A DNA stretch of 64,000 bases, taken from NCBI RefSeq assembly GCF_004001325.1, contig NZ_AP018723.1:1-64000 (forward strand), written 5' to 3'. The notes beneath the pieces are model-generated. The model was not told the origin of the DNA and did not search any database. It saw only the letters and a program-made list of their open reading frames with translations. A program made the position numbers and the translations under genes. Positions 7,964-17,743 of this stretch are shown here, one piece after another (the stretch's first letter is position 1; every line of letters starts with the position of its first letter). The stretch is from Thiomicrorhabdus aquaedulcis. Lineage in GTDB: Bacteria > Pseudomonadota > Gammaproteobacteria > Thiomicrospirales > Thiomicrospiraceae.

Positions 7964-10426
7964 CTAAATTTTAAAACGATTAATTGTTTGAATGAGAGAT
8001 TCCGCATCACCCGTTACCGTTTCAACGGTGGCATAGGTCTCTTCCGCCAAAGCCGCATTCTGCTGCGTAACAGAATCAATACTGGCAATGGCATGATTGA
8101 CTTCATTTATCCCAATAAATTGCTCGTTAGATGAAACCTCTAAGCTGGCGGCCACACCTTTCATTCGGTTAGTCTGTGTTGTGATTTCTTTAACCAACTC
8201 ACTGACCTCGTTTACCTTGCTCGCACCCGAATCAACCGATTTAGAGGTCTCACCAATCAGCTTATTTATCTCTTTTGCCGCGTCCGCCGATTTCCCAGCA
8301 AGATTACGAACCTCGCCCGCAACCACCGCAAACCCACGACCGTGTTCACCGGCACGCGCCGCTTCAACCGCCGCATTTAACGCCAGCAAATTGGTTTGGA
8401 ACGCGATTGAGTCAATTAGTGATGTGATGCTTTGTATGCGGTCACTGGCCTCCTTAATAGAGTGCATAGAGTCTTGCGTTTCGGACATTACGCTGTTCAT
8501 GTTCGTTAAGATAAGAGTTTGTCCGTTCGCAATTTGAGTCGCTTCTTTTGTAAGCTCAAGATTGTTTTTTACCTGAGCTGAAGTTTGCTCCATTGCGGCG
8601 GATGTTTCTTCCAATGAAGCCGCTTGTTCTTGCGTTCTCTCGTTGAGACTTTCAGTGCCAGTGGCTACCGATTGCATGGAACCCTGGATGCTATAAGCCG
8701 CTTTTTGGATGCCGTAAACCATTTCCCTTAAGTCGCGAACAGCGGTGTTAATCGCCTGTTTAGCGTCGTCGATTTTGTACTCGTAACTGCCCGTGATTTC
8801 GGTTGTAAAGTCGCCTTGTGCTAGGCGTTGTGACGCATTTACCACGTCATCAAAGCCACGCTCAAGGTTGACCAATGAGCCGTTGATTATTTCAGACAGC
8901 TTTTTGATGTCGCCTTTCGTTGTTGATTTAATTCTCAGTGAGAAGTCACCTTTAGACACTTGCAACATAACGTCGTCAATCTCTTTGAAAACGTTGGACA
9001 GGTCGTGCATCGTGTTTTTAGCGGATTCAACAATGTCAAAGTATTGCCCGTCTAAGTCGTTAGAATGTGAGTTGCCAAATTGCCCATTGCGTAAATCAGT
9101 TAGCACTTCGTTAATGCGTTTAAAGGTATTTTGCAGACCGTCTACGGTGCTGTTAAGTTGGTTTTGAATGACTTTAAAATCGGCTTTGTATTCTTGGTCT
9201 AGTCGAGTGGTTAACTCGCCTTTTAAAATATTGCTAAGCGACAAAGACACGTCATTAAACGCTTGTTGAAACTTGCTTACCTGGTCGTTATAGGCAAGCG
9301 CAAGCGCAGCCATTTCATTGTTGCCTACGCTTTCAACGCGAGCAAATAAATCGCTAGAATCTACCGCCGCTTGAATCTGTTTTTCCATGCGAGCAATAGG
9401 GCGAATCAATAGAAGCCAGGTTAAGAACAGTAACGACAACGACGTAATCAATGTTGATGTAATAACGCTGTAAAAGGTGTTTTTCACCACCGCTAAATTA
9501 CCATCCAAATACGTTTGATAAGTCGATGCATCAATGCTGGTTAAGGAGTAGCCAATAATCTCACCCTTAATGTCCTTTATTTCGGAAGTGGTGTGAATAT
9601 AATCGCCTTGATGAATGGTTTTTGCCTCGGTAACGGCGGAAATGTCCACGTCAGCTAGGATTTTTAAGTGATTTTCCGTTATTTTGCAGTGTCTTGCCTC
9701 GTCACTTGAGCAAATTCGGAACTTGCCATCTTTACCGATGGGTTGATTGTCTTTGTTCGCGTCAAGAACCGCAGAGGGTGCTTTTGAATATACTCATCTT
9801 TAATCGCAATTAAGAAATGATGACCGCTCTTAGCTTCAAGCTCTTTTTGACCGATTGAAAACGTTGTGTCATCTCGCCAATACCGATAACGTCACCATTA
9901 TCTAAAATAGGCACGAGGGACTTAATGCTTAATCCGTTTTCATCAAAAACAAAATACGAGTTTTTAGTTTTGTTTTTAAGCATATCTTTGATGTAGCCGC
10001 GACCAGACGGCGCAATTGTTTGCTCGCTGTTTTTGACCCATGAGCGGTAAATAGAGTTCCCCTTGCGGTCGTACATTTGCAGGACAATGTTTTTAAATCA
10101 CTGCTTTCTTTGTAGTGCGCTGGCACATGACCTAGCTCCTCAATCAATGCAGAGGTATCTAATTCTTTGATGGCATTCTTTAACTCAGTGGATTTCGTGA
10201 TGCCTACTAAGTTGGTCTCACCAATCACTTCTTTTTGAGAAATAATTCCGTCAATTTCAACGCTTACCGCATTTGAATAAGTGGTCAAAGACGCATTTTT
10301 AACGAACTGTATTTGATTTTGCTCATACAAATAAGCGCCGGCGACAATTACCCCTGTGGTAAACATGGCCACGCCTATCATCATGGGAAGGCTTTTTAGC
10401 TTAAACACGTTGCCGAAGGTTCTCAT
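7964..10426 (-). CDS. Methyl-accepting chemotaxis protein, three apparent frameshifts
   Basis: Transmembrane chemoreceptor. N-terminus: membrane helix ([20 protein letters not shown]), then a periplasmic sensor region with GGG-poor dCache/double-CACHE-like features, a second membrane helix (about 9405-9490), HAMP-like repeats and the MCP signalling domain with the hairpin tip '[20 protein letters not shown]'-type sequence and [19 protein letters not shown]. The frame breaks at T-runs 10090-10094, 9844-9848 and 9782-9785; adding one A (coding strand) to each gives one continuous protein, and the three losses together return to the original frame. It starts inside the PAS gene stop (ATGA), so the two are translationally coupled. 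Plasmid-borne chemoreceptors are unusual. Confidence 0.85.
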
Positions 10427-10836
10427 GTAAAGCTTGTTTTAATTACGCCGTTATTAATAACGGAATGACCCTTGGCCAAAGAATCCATTCTGGCTTTAAT
10501 TTGTGAAATCTCGATAGGAGAAAGCGCACGCTTGATAGCGGTATAGCCTTTGTAAATCGACTGCCCTAAAGGGATGAGTGTCATGGCAAGGTAAATCTCC
10601 TGGCCACTGGCAGTCTTTTCAATCGTAAACCCGGTGTAAGGGTGGTTTGAGCTGATAATGCGGACAATATCTTCTTGGATTGCGGGGGGAAAACTTGCAG
10701 AGCGAAACTCGGCAATTTTATGACCGACCATGTCAGATTCTTTTTGATAACCAAGAATGGTTAGATAATCCTGGTTTACCGATAGGATTTCGCCGTGTTC
10801 GTCTATTTTTGCTGTTGGTCTTAAGTTGTTGCTCAT
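10423..10836 (-). CDS. PAS-domain sensor protein
   Basis: 137 residues, almost entirely one PAS domain: AKIDEHGEILSVNQDYLTIL...GYQKESDMVGHKIAEF...YTGFTIEKTASGQEIYLAMTL. This is the N-terminal sensor half seen in Aer-type and multi-PAS chemoreceptors, here encoded as a separate gene whose stop overlaps the chemoreceptor start. Likely a cytosolic redox or small-ligand sensor feeding the receptor. The protein is soluble with no membrane segment. A TCTCGTTGAGA motif lies upstream at 10863-10873. Confidence 0.8.
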   Translation of the reverse strand: MSNNLRPTAKIDEHGEILSVNQDYLTILGYQKESDMVGHKIAEFRSASFPPAIQEDIVRIISSNHPYTGFTIEKTASGQEIYLAMTLIPLGQSIYKGYTAIKRALSPIEISQIKARMDSLAKGHSVINNGVIKTSFT

Positions 10837-10921
10837 TTTTCTGCCTAGTTATCTGTCGCTACTCTCGTTGAGATTGAATGGCGCGGGGTTGTGGGTGTTA
10901 TTCTTATTGAGATTTTTTTCG

Positions 10922-11407
10922 TTAATTAAATCGAGCTAGGTATCCGTTTTTGTAGCCTCTTGTTGGGCTTCCTGTGTTGTAAGCGGATAGGGCGTCGGCC
11001 ACATTTCCGTATCGACGATAATTGTCACTAAAAATCATGGCACCCATTTTTAAGTTAGTGCATGGGTCAAGAGCGTCCTCCTCGGTAAAGCCTCTTTTCC
11101 AAAACAGCTTGCCTGGCTTAAAGTGTTGAGTATCAATTTGCGCCAGGCCTATGCCGAAGCTCAAGCCCTTTTCAAGCAAGCTTCTAATGGTGTACCTAGC
11201 TTCATTAACGGTTTGAGGATAATGGCTCTTGTAGCCTGCCTCATTAACGCCTAGCGCATACAGTTTTCCACTGGATTCCACTTTGACAATGCTCTTCATT
11301 ACTGTCCAGTAAGCGGGGGGTAGGCATTGCTCAACTAAGAGTTCTGCGTTTTTTGCGTGACTGTTAAATGAGGTCAGTACCAGTAATGTAAATAAGATTC
11401 TTTTCAT
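10922..11407 (-). CDS. VirB1-like lytic transglycosylase (SLT domain)
   Basis: Periplasmic enzyme that opens peptidoglycan for the conjugation apparatus. From ATG 11407 the product is about 161 residues with a signal peptide (MKRILFTLLVLTSFNSHA). The SLT core is visible: SIVKVESSGKLYALGVN with the catalytic Glu, GIGLAQI, and LSAYNTGSP near the end. A longer in-frame start at 11470 would remove the clean signal peptide. It lies after traN, separated from it by a terminator. Confidence 0.88.
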   Translation of the reverse strand: MKRILFTLLVLTSFNSHAKNAELLVEQCLPPAYWTVMKSIVKVESSGKLYALGVNEAGYKSHYPQTVNEARYTIRSLLEKGLSFGIGLAQIDTQHFKPGKLFWKRGFTEEDALDPCTNLKMGAMIFSDNYRRYGNVADALSAYNTGSPTRGYKNGYLARFN

Positions 11408-11458
11408 TATTAAATCCAAAAAATTGTTCAAGATAAGAATACAAACTTTAGAAATAAA

Positions 11459-11484
11459 AAAAGGCGGCAAAAGCCACCTTTTTT
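11459..11484 (-). terminator. Terminator after traN
   Basis: On the minus strand GGTGGC-TTTT-GCCGCC (one C/A mismatch) is followed by a run of seven Ts. It lies between the traN stop at 11503 and the transglycosylase start. Confidence 0.7.
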
Positions 11485-11502
11485 GTCGCGTAAGCGTGTT
11501 TT

Positions 11503-14500
11503 TTAGTTATGAACCTTGCTTTTTCCGTCTTTTCCTAGGTCGATAGGCTGTACACCGTTGGGTGATGAGGTGTTAATCGTGTCAATAACTTTGTCGTTTA
11601 AGCGTTTCAAATCGTCCGCCGTGGGCAAGTTTTGCTGGGCTTTATTAAGCATGTCTGAGATAAATTCAGATAGGTCGATTTTTCCCCAGTCCAATTTCTG
11701 AAGTTGGTCAATTGTGAAGCCATTACAGTCTTTCATTGTCAGACCAAGTTGCTTGCGACCTTGCTCGTTGATGATGCGTGCAAGTTTAGAGTTAAAGCAG
11801 CATTTGCCGGTTCTGTATTTCACACACGTACAGCCGAACAGTCCGCAATCCTTTTTCTCGCACCATGAGCCGTGGGAGTAACATAATTTACCTTTGGTCA
11901 GTGTTGCGGTCTTGTAGTCGTCCTCATCACACGCTAAGGCGGCTTGATACATTTGATAAAGCTGCATGGCCGCGAAAATGTAGAATCCAACCGGGCTGAA
12001 CTGCAACTGGAATCCACCGCCTAAAGACATAGACGAAGAACCTGTCCATCCACCGGTTGTTAAGACTTGGCCGGCTGCCTCTGCCCCACCAACGTATGAA
12101 ATACCAATCCCCGCGTAACTAACGCCGAACTGCGCCTGGTCAAAGCCGGCCACTTGGTCAGCAAGCATATCGCTTTGAGACGCTGCGCTAGAGGCCATGC
12201 CTGCCATGCCCATTAGTTTTGTAGAAACCGATTGGAACATGCTGTTATTCATCATAAAGTCGTAAACGTAAGAGGTGCCTGAGTCAATGGAATAGTCAAT
12301 TAAGCCCATACCGGCTTGCATACCAATGGACATTTTTGCTTCCGCCAAAACGTCACGGTTATTTTGTGGGTCAGGAGCGGAGATGTTACAGCACGACTTA
12401 CTTCCGAAGCTTACGCCGCCAAAAGCGGCTTCGCGTCTATCGCATCGGTGGAATTCGCCGCCGAAAATCTTGATGTCATTGGGGTCAAAGTAGTTACCGC
12501 CTTGTCGAGAGGCTTCCATAGCAACCGCCATTTTTGCAAAGTCATCTGTACACGTATCTGACGCGGTTGTAATGGCGCGGGCACAATCAAAATGCTTTGA
12601 AATCACGATAGGCGTACTGCCATCAATCGAAAACTGCTCATTCTCAGTGTTGGTGAGCGTACACTCTTTATCCGCATCCAAAGAGGCACACAGGTTCATG
12701 GTGTCACCTAGGCATGAGAAGTTGGCCACGGTTGGCCAATACGACTTGCCTTCTTCGTCTGTTTTAGGTCTAACGACCGCCATTTTGCACTTAGCGTCCT
12801 TTGACCATGTGCAGGTAGACGTGTTGACGTTGGCACCGGTAATGACGCGCTCACCGTTCTCATCTGGAGCACTGTACGTGTACGTTACCGGACAACTTTG
12901 AATATCCTCACGCGTTATGTTTTGACAGGTTTCATCGTAATGCTGAACCGGACTCACGCCGGGGATGATTGGGCATTTTTGTTCTTGCTCAAAACAGTTG
13001 CCGTCCATGCACATAGGCTTGTAACTGCAATTTTCAGAGATAACGGTTTCCCCCGGCACTGGGCACACCATTGTCCGTTCCGTCGCCAAACATTGATTGT
13101 AAGTGGGGCTGTTGGGTATTTCGTCTTTGTAAACGCACACAGAGCTTTTTTCGGTGCAGTCGTTGGGCATTGCGGCGCACTCTGTGAGTTCTTGTGTGAT
13201 ACACAAAAACCCTTCTGTTTGAGACGCGGCAATGTAGCCCAGGTTCACACACTTTGGATTGGTTGCATACTGCATACGGCTAAGGTCTTCGCACAAAGAG
13301 CCGTTCATGGCCATTCCAGCGGGGCAAGAATAGTTTTCGGATTCACACGTCATCGTTCCGCCGGATTGCGTGCCGCTAACCAATTCTTCACTGGATTTTA
13401 TTTCTTGACCGGCGGAGTACACCGCGCCGCCCATACAACCTGGCTGCGCCTCTTGGTAGGATTGGGTGGCTGGGTAGTTCATTGAGCATGATGTTTGGTC
13501 ACTTGACATTGAGTAGCCGGACTGACAGCTTGCGGGAATTGATGCGCCCAAGTTTGGGACGTCAATAAGCGCCACCTGTGTATAGTAACCTCCTTCTTGC
13601 CGTCCGGTAGTTGTGTAGTTTTTGTAATAAATCGTTCCATTTAGCACGTAAAAATATCCATACCAGGTCTTGTATGAGCCTGTGCCACCTCGGTCTGGTG
13701 GAGTGCCTGGCAATGAGGGGTGGTCATTAATTGCGTTAATAGATGTAGAAATGCTATCATAATATAACCCCCAACTATTCCGTGAAACGGCATGCCCAGT
13801 GAGAACTCTGAATAGGGTAGAGTTGCTTTGAGGGTTGATGGTTATGCTTTTATTAAATACTGAACCACTGGAGTACGGTTGGTTCAATGTTATCAACACT
13901 CTTCCATCAGGCTGGCACTCTGCTCTAATGTAACGACTGAGATTTCGGCAATTACCTGAATAAGAGCCATTGACGTAATCACAGGTTTGCGGGGTTACAA
14001 CTTGAACTGGAGGCTCACAAACCCCGGGTACTGATGGAGTGATGCTTGTAGTCTTCGTACAAGTCGTTCCATTTAAAGTTCCCCCTTGAGGACAAGAGTA
14101 AACCTCTTTTAAGCACTTAGATTTATCCGCCGAAAGGGTGTAAGCCGGGTCTATGCAAACAGGGCTGGTGTAAGAGTTTGTCGTGGCCACGGGTAGCTTA
14201 GAAAAGTAAGTGGTTTGCTTTAACGTCGCATCAAGACAGGTATCTTCTTTTGTGCTATCAGGAAGGGTGGTCTCCGTTTCAATACATACCGTACTGCCCC
14301 CTTCCGTAGGAAGGTTGTTCATCCCTAAAACATCTTCAGGATTTCTGCCGTTCGCGGTTGAGCGCATACCTTCTGCAATTGACCGATAATTTTGTTGGTT
14401 AGCTTGCCCATAACGCTCTGTAACAAACGAGCGTGCAGCACATGACTTATCGCCAACGGCGCATGTTTGACTTTGAACCGTGGCACCCGAATTGATTAAC

Positions 14501-14769
14501 TTTGTCACGCTGGAGGGGTCATCACGCCCTTTACCTGGGTAATTGTCGTTTAAAGGTGATTGCCCGGATACGCCAAAAGTAGGGAGAGAGCTAGTTGCCG
14601 ACCCGTCTTTAATGGCGTTAATAGAGTTGGACTTGTTCGCTTGACCCATAGCCTTGCCTTGTTCAAAAGCATTGGCCATGGCAGGATTGTTGAGCGTGGT
14701 ATTGACAAGAAAAAAAACAAGAATAGCGTGAGCGGTAATTTTGCGCCAAGCGGAGGTTTGATTGTCCAT
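11503..14769 (-). CDS. traN: TraN, F-type mating-pair stabilisation protein
   Basis: Outer-membrane protein that stabilises donor-recipient contact. 1088 residues with a signal peptide (about 1-33) and a very high cysteine content arranged in repeated CxxxxxC modules. The C-terminal part has the TraN signature: NRDVLAEAK, KLCYSHGSWCEKKDCGLFGC, CVKYRTGKCCFNSKLARIIN and DCNGFTIDQLQKLDWGKIDL. Residues about 246-413 form a cysteine-poor, Tyr/Asn/Gly-rich block lying where F-like TraN proteins carry the variable tip that reads recipient outer-membrane proteins. Encoded away from the main tra operon. Confidence 0.95.
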   Translation of the reverse strand: MDNQTSAWRKITAHAILVFFLVNTTLNNPAMANAFEQGKAMGQANKSNSINAIKDGSATSSLPTFGVSGQSPLNDNYPGKGRDDPSSVTKLINSGATVQSQTCAVGDKSCAARSFVTERYGQANQQNYRSIAEGMRSTANGRNPEDVLGMNNLPTEGGSTVCIETETTLPDSTKEDTCLDATLKQTTYFSKLPVATTNSYTSPVCIDPAYTLSADKSKCLKEVYSCPQGGTLNGTTCTKTTSITPSVPGVCEPPVQVVTPQTCDYVNGSYSGNCRNLSRYIRAECQPDGRVLITLNQPYSSGSVFNKSITINPQSNSTLFRVLTGHAVSRNSWGLYYDSISTSINAINDHPSLPGTPPDRGGTGSYKTWYGYFYVLNGTIYYKNYTTTGRQEGGYYTQVALIDVPNLGASIPASCQSGYSMSSDQTSCSMNYPATQSYQEAQPGCMGGAVYSAGQEIKSSEELVSGTQSGGTMTCESENYSCPAGMAMNGSLCEDLSRMQYATNPKCVNLGYIAASQTEGFLCITQELTECAAMPNDCTEKSSVCVYKDEIPNSPTYNQCLATERTMVCPVPGETVISENCSYKPMCMDGNCFEQEQKCPIIPGVSPVQHYDETCQNITREDIQSCPVTYTYSAPDENGERVITGANVNTSTCTWSKDAKCKMAVVRPKTDEEGKSYWPTVANFSCLGDTMNLCASLDADKECTLTNTENEQFSIDGSTPIVISKHFDCARAITTASDTCTDDFAKMAVAMEASRQGGNYFDPNDIKIFGGEFHRCDRREAAFGGVSFGSKSCCNISAPDPQNNRDVLAEAKMSIGMQAGMGLIDYSIDSGTSYVYDFMMNNSMFQSVSTKLMGMAGMASSAASQSDMLADQVAGFDQAQFGVSYAGIGISYVGGAEAAGQVLTTGGWTGSSSMSLGGGFQLQFSPVGFYIFAAMQLYQMYQAALACDEDDYKTATLTKGKLCYSHGSWCEKKDCGLFGCTCVKYRTGKCCFNSKLARIINEQGRKQLGLTMKDCNGFTIDQLQKLDWGKIDLSEFISDMLNKAQQNLPTADDLKRLNDKVIDTINTSSPNGVQPIDLGKDGKSKVHN

Positions 14770-14771
14770 TT

Positions 14772-14819
14772 TTTAAAGCCTACTATTACGGGATGATAGT
14801 GCGTATGCTAGGCTTTAAA
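14772..14819 (-). promoter_or_regulatory. Inverted repeat overlapping the traN ribosome site
   Basis: TTTAAAGCCTA (14772-14782) and TAGGCTTTAAA (14809-14819) are perfect 11-base partners three bases before the traN start, with a further ACTAT/ATAGT pair inside. On the transcript the 3' arm holds the only Shine-Dalgarno-like AGG, so the hairpin could hide it; as DNA it could be an operator. Confidence 0.5.
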
Positions 14820-14919
14820 TCGAACTGTTTTTTGCTGGTTTAGTGTTAAAAAATGTGTTGTTAGCTAAAATGTTTGAAAATTTTTGGTAGGAGTTGAATT
14901 TTCATGGAAGGAAGAATCT

Positions 14920-16020
14920 TCATTTATTAGATTTAGTTCTGTTTGCAAACTTTTCAATCATTTGACAGTTTTCGGCATTAGTTTTTCCACCTTGTGACCA
15001 CGGTATGATATGGTCAGCCTCCATGTCTGCGATAGGGTAGTGCTCTCCTGTAATAGGGCATATTCCGACTTGACGTTCATAGGCTTCGCGGCGCATTTTT
15101 TCATCAAAAGCTCTAACGTTTAAGTGTTTTTCATCACCGCTTAAAATGTATTCGTAAACACCCCTTTTGTTTGTAACATCTTCATCCTGCATTAGAGTTT
15201 TTATTTTGCTTTCTATTTGAACCGGGTCTAATTTTGTTGCGCTGTGAAGGTTAAAAAAAACACCCCACGGCAATCCTTTCATTTCCTTTCTGTAATTGGT
15301 AAAGATTGCTTTAACCCAGCCAATCACTCGTTCATAATACATCCATAAAGCAACCGCAGAATTTTCATGCTGATGCTCGGACATGTATTTTTCTATATTA
15401 GGTTTATGGTTATGAATTTCATGGCTGTGCCAGAATATAGCTGTTTCAAGATACTCTTGCCTGATTGCATGGCCTTTTAAATAATCCTTCCCAATTGCAT
15501 GTGCGGCACCTCCTTGACGGCTAAAATATTTTTTGGCGTCAACTAACCATGCGCCTGTGTATATGGCGTTTCTTAGTTCTTGGTCGAGTAGCTTTTCACC
15601 GGCAATGTTAATTGTTTTAAACCATTCAAGTTTTTCACTCTCGCTACCACTACACACATAAACCATAAGCTCATAATCTAAGAATTTATTCTTTTCATCC
15701 TCATGTAGATTATAAAATGAACGATAGTTAATGGAAAAGTTGCCAACAGCAAATTCGCATATTGATATTGTTCTTTGTTGACCATCAAGAACTTCAAATG
15801 TTTCATCTGAGTTTTTAGCCCAATAAATAGTATTAAGAGGATAACCTTTCATTACTGTTTCTATTACAGCATCCCTTTGTGCGTCTTTATAAACAAATTC
15901 GCGCTGGTAGGCGGGTCGAACATTAAGATTGCCATCCAGTGCGTATACGCCGTTATCAGGGTGGCTATAATATCTTTGTACCAAATTTTCTATTTTGATT
16001 TTTTTTAGCTCAATGTTCAT
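14920..16020 (-). CDS. DUF262-HNH nuclease (GmrSD/SspE-like)
   Basis: Putative nucleotide-dependent nuclease of the DUF262 group. The N-terminal half has the ParB/Srx-fold signature EVLDGQQRTISI (DGQQR at residues 79-83) and RPAYQREFVY. The C-terminus is an HNH endonuclease (about 318-366): GICPITGEHYPI, ADHIIPWSQGG, NAENCQMI. This domain order occurs in type IV restriction enzymes and in the phosphorothioation-linked SspE. It starts ten bases after the stop of the adenine methyltransferase, so the two form one unit, which suggests a modification-guarded defence system. Activity is inferred. Confidence 0.85.
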   Translation of the reverse strand: MNIELKKIKIENLVQRYYSHPDNGVYALDGNLNVRPAYQREFVYKDAQRDAVIETVMKGYPLNTIYWAKNSDETFEVLDGQQRTISICEFAVGNFSINYRSFYNLHEDEKNKFLDYELMVYVCSGSESEKLEWFKTINIAGEKLLDQELRNAIYTGAWLVDAKKYFSRQGGAAHAIGKDYLKGHAIRQEYLETAIFWHSHEIHNHKPNIEKYMSEHQHENSAVALWMYYERVIGWVKAIFTNYRKEMKGLPWGVFFNLHSATKLDPVQIESKIKTLMQDEDVTNKRGVYEYILSGDEKHLNVRAFDEKMRREAYERQVGICPITGEHYPIADMEADHIIPWSQGGKTNAENCQMIEKFANRTKSNK

Positions 16021-16029
16021 ATTATGTTT

Positions 16030-17003
16030 TCATCCATTTATTTTTTTAATCAATATTCTGACATAAGTTGCTTTGCCATTTATTGTCCCATCTTTGTCTT
16101 TTATTAAGCCATGTGACTTAAAAGGTATTTTTTCTGTATTTCTGAAGTCATTAGAGCTTAGTATCTCAAACTGTTCAGGATTAAATTTATCAAGAAAAGT
16201 AATTGGTACACCTATTGCGCCATCATAATCAACAGGAATTTCTTTAACCATACTCACGTTAATGGCATTGTAATTATCATAGGCTGGGTATTTACTTGGG
16301 TCATCATGGTACTTGCAGAACAGCGTAATATCTTCATGCCTCTCAGGGTAGTCCATGTTTGTAAACCAACGAACGCCTTTAACGCGAATGTATTTATTCC
16401 CTTCATCATCCACACGATAGCCAGCAGCCTTTAATGGGTAATCATCAGGTACTCGGAATTCACGGTCTCCACTACGAATGCTTTGACCAATCCAGAGTTT
16501 TTTATCCTTGATTAACGGAAATATCTCTTTAGTGGTTACGGCATTAATAGAACCAATAACTAAAAATTTTTTATCCATTTCAATAAGGCGTGCGATAAAC
16601 TCACGGAACAGAGAGAATGGAGGGTTGGTTACGCAAATATCAGATTCTTGGAGTATCTCCAAAGATTCTGGTGAGCGAAAATCGCCATTTTGTTCAAGGT
16701 CGGTTCTACGGAACTCTTTAACACCCTTACTATTAATAAATAATTCTTGCTTATAAGTTGGCCTTGAATCGTGATAATGCGTTGATATTAACTTTTTCAG
16801 TTCCAAGTGGTCGAAGTTCATTTCAAAATAACGCCAAAAATTACTCTCATTTGGGTCGTCGCAATTGCAAAAAACAGTTTTACCTTTGAAGTGTGGTTTA
16901 TAGTTCTTTAATTCCTTTTCAATATCGGTAAGCTGGGTGTAAAACTCATCCTTCTTAGCTGATTTTGCCGCGTTTAGGCCGTTGTTCGTTGTATTTTTTT
17001 CAT
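16030..17003 (-). CDS. EcoRI-family adenine-specific DNA methyltransferase (one frameshift)
   Basis: Probable N6-adenine methyltransferase. The catalytic motif is DICVTNPPFSLF and the family's C-terminal blocks (WIGQSIRSGDREF, GVRWFTNMDYP, NYNAINVSMVKEIP) are present. The true N-terminus lies upstream of the longest open frame: ATG at 17003 with AGGTGG upstream, encoding NNGLNAAKSAKKDEFYTQL and KTVFCNCDDPNESNFWRYF, both typical of EcoRI methylases. It is joined to the rest only if the T-run at 16994-17000 (seven) is really eight; otherwise this is an off-state frameshift, which in a methyltransferase could also be phase variation. Full length would be about 324 residues. Confidence 0.85.
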
Positions 17004-17052
17004 TTAGTTACCACCTTTTATTATTATGCTGGAATTTATCCAGGCACTAAAA

Positions 17053-17703
17053 CTAATCCGCATGATGCAGTTTAAATTCAGCCATATTGTCTTTCGTGGT
17101 TGTGTAATGAATGTGAAGTAATTTGGCAATTCTCAAAACTTCCTGATGCGTTAGTTTATCGGGCATTGTAAGGATATGTGCAGCCAACTCTTTTGCCGAC
17201 AAAAACAACCCGTCCACTTTGTCGCCACCCCAGTGACCTTGTTCCCACCCATACTCATTAGCGTCCACTAACACGACGTAGTTGTTAATCCAGGCCTTAA
17301 AACAGGCTTCTTTAAAGAGATTGTTAATGGCACTCACATGAAACGCATTTTGCCTAAACGGATTGGTGAAGCCTCGGTCATACAGCCCGTCTTTTTTAAA
17401 CGAGCTGGCTTGAGCTGAGTTCCATTTTTTAGAGTCTTTTTCGCCGTAAACTTTGCCAGAGATGGATTTGGTTTCAATGGCAAAAACACCTCTTTTGGAC
17501 ACATAGAGATGGTCAATCTCGGTAAAAGGCTGTCTTCGGTCTTGCACTGGAGTAGGAATTAAAATACCGTCAAACAAAAACGAATCTCCTTGAGAGTAGG
17601 GCGTATAACGAACAGCACCCAGCTCACGGTTAAGCGTATTGTTTACATGGTATTCAGCAGCCAGTCCTCTAATGCTGGTAACTTCTTTAAATTGACTGTC
17701 CAT
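17053..17703 (-). CDS. NERD-domain nuclease-related protein
   Basis: 216 residues. The NERD core is clear: RGLAAEYHVNNTLNREL, then FTEIDHLYVSKRGVFAIETK (Asp and Glu-x-Lys of the restriction-endonuclease-like fold) and SGKVYGEKDSKKW. Such proteins are thought to act on DNA and often sit in defence or repair islands. The gene lies upstream of and in the same direction as the methyltransferase/DUF262-HNH unit and downstream of the partition operon, with about 50 bases to the methyltransferase start. Confidence 0.8.
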   Translation of the reverse strand: MDSQFKEVTSIRGLAAEYHVNNTLNRELGAVRYTPYSQGDSFLFDGILIPTPVQDRRQPFTEIDHLYVSKRGVFAIETKSISGKVYGEKDSKKWNSAQASSFKKDGLYDRGFTNPFRQNAFHVSAINNLFKEACFKAWINNYVVLVDANEYGWEQGHWGGDKVDGLFLSAKELAAHILTMPDKLTHQEVLRIAKLLHIHYTTTKDNMAEFKLHHAD

Positions 17704-17743
17704 ACAAGCCTCCTATCGAGAATTATTGTTTAAACTTTTGTGT

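Noticed and set aside
12898-13485. Plus-strand open frame of 195 codons inside traN
   Set aside because: It lies opposite cysteine-rich traN repeats, has no ribosome site and a composition typical of an antisense shadow.
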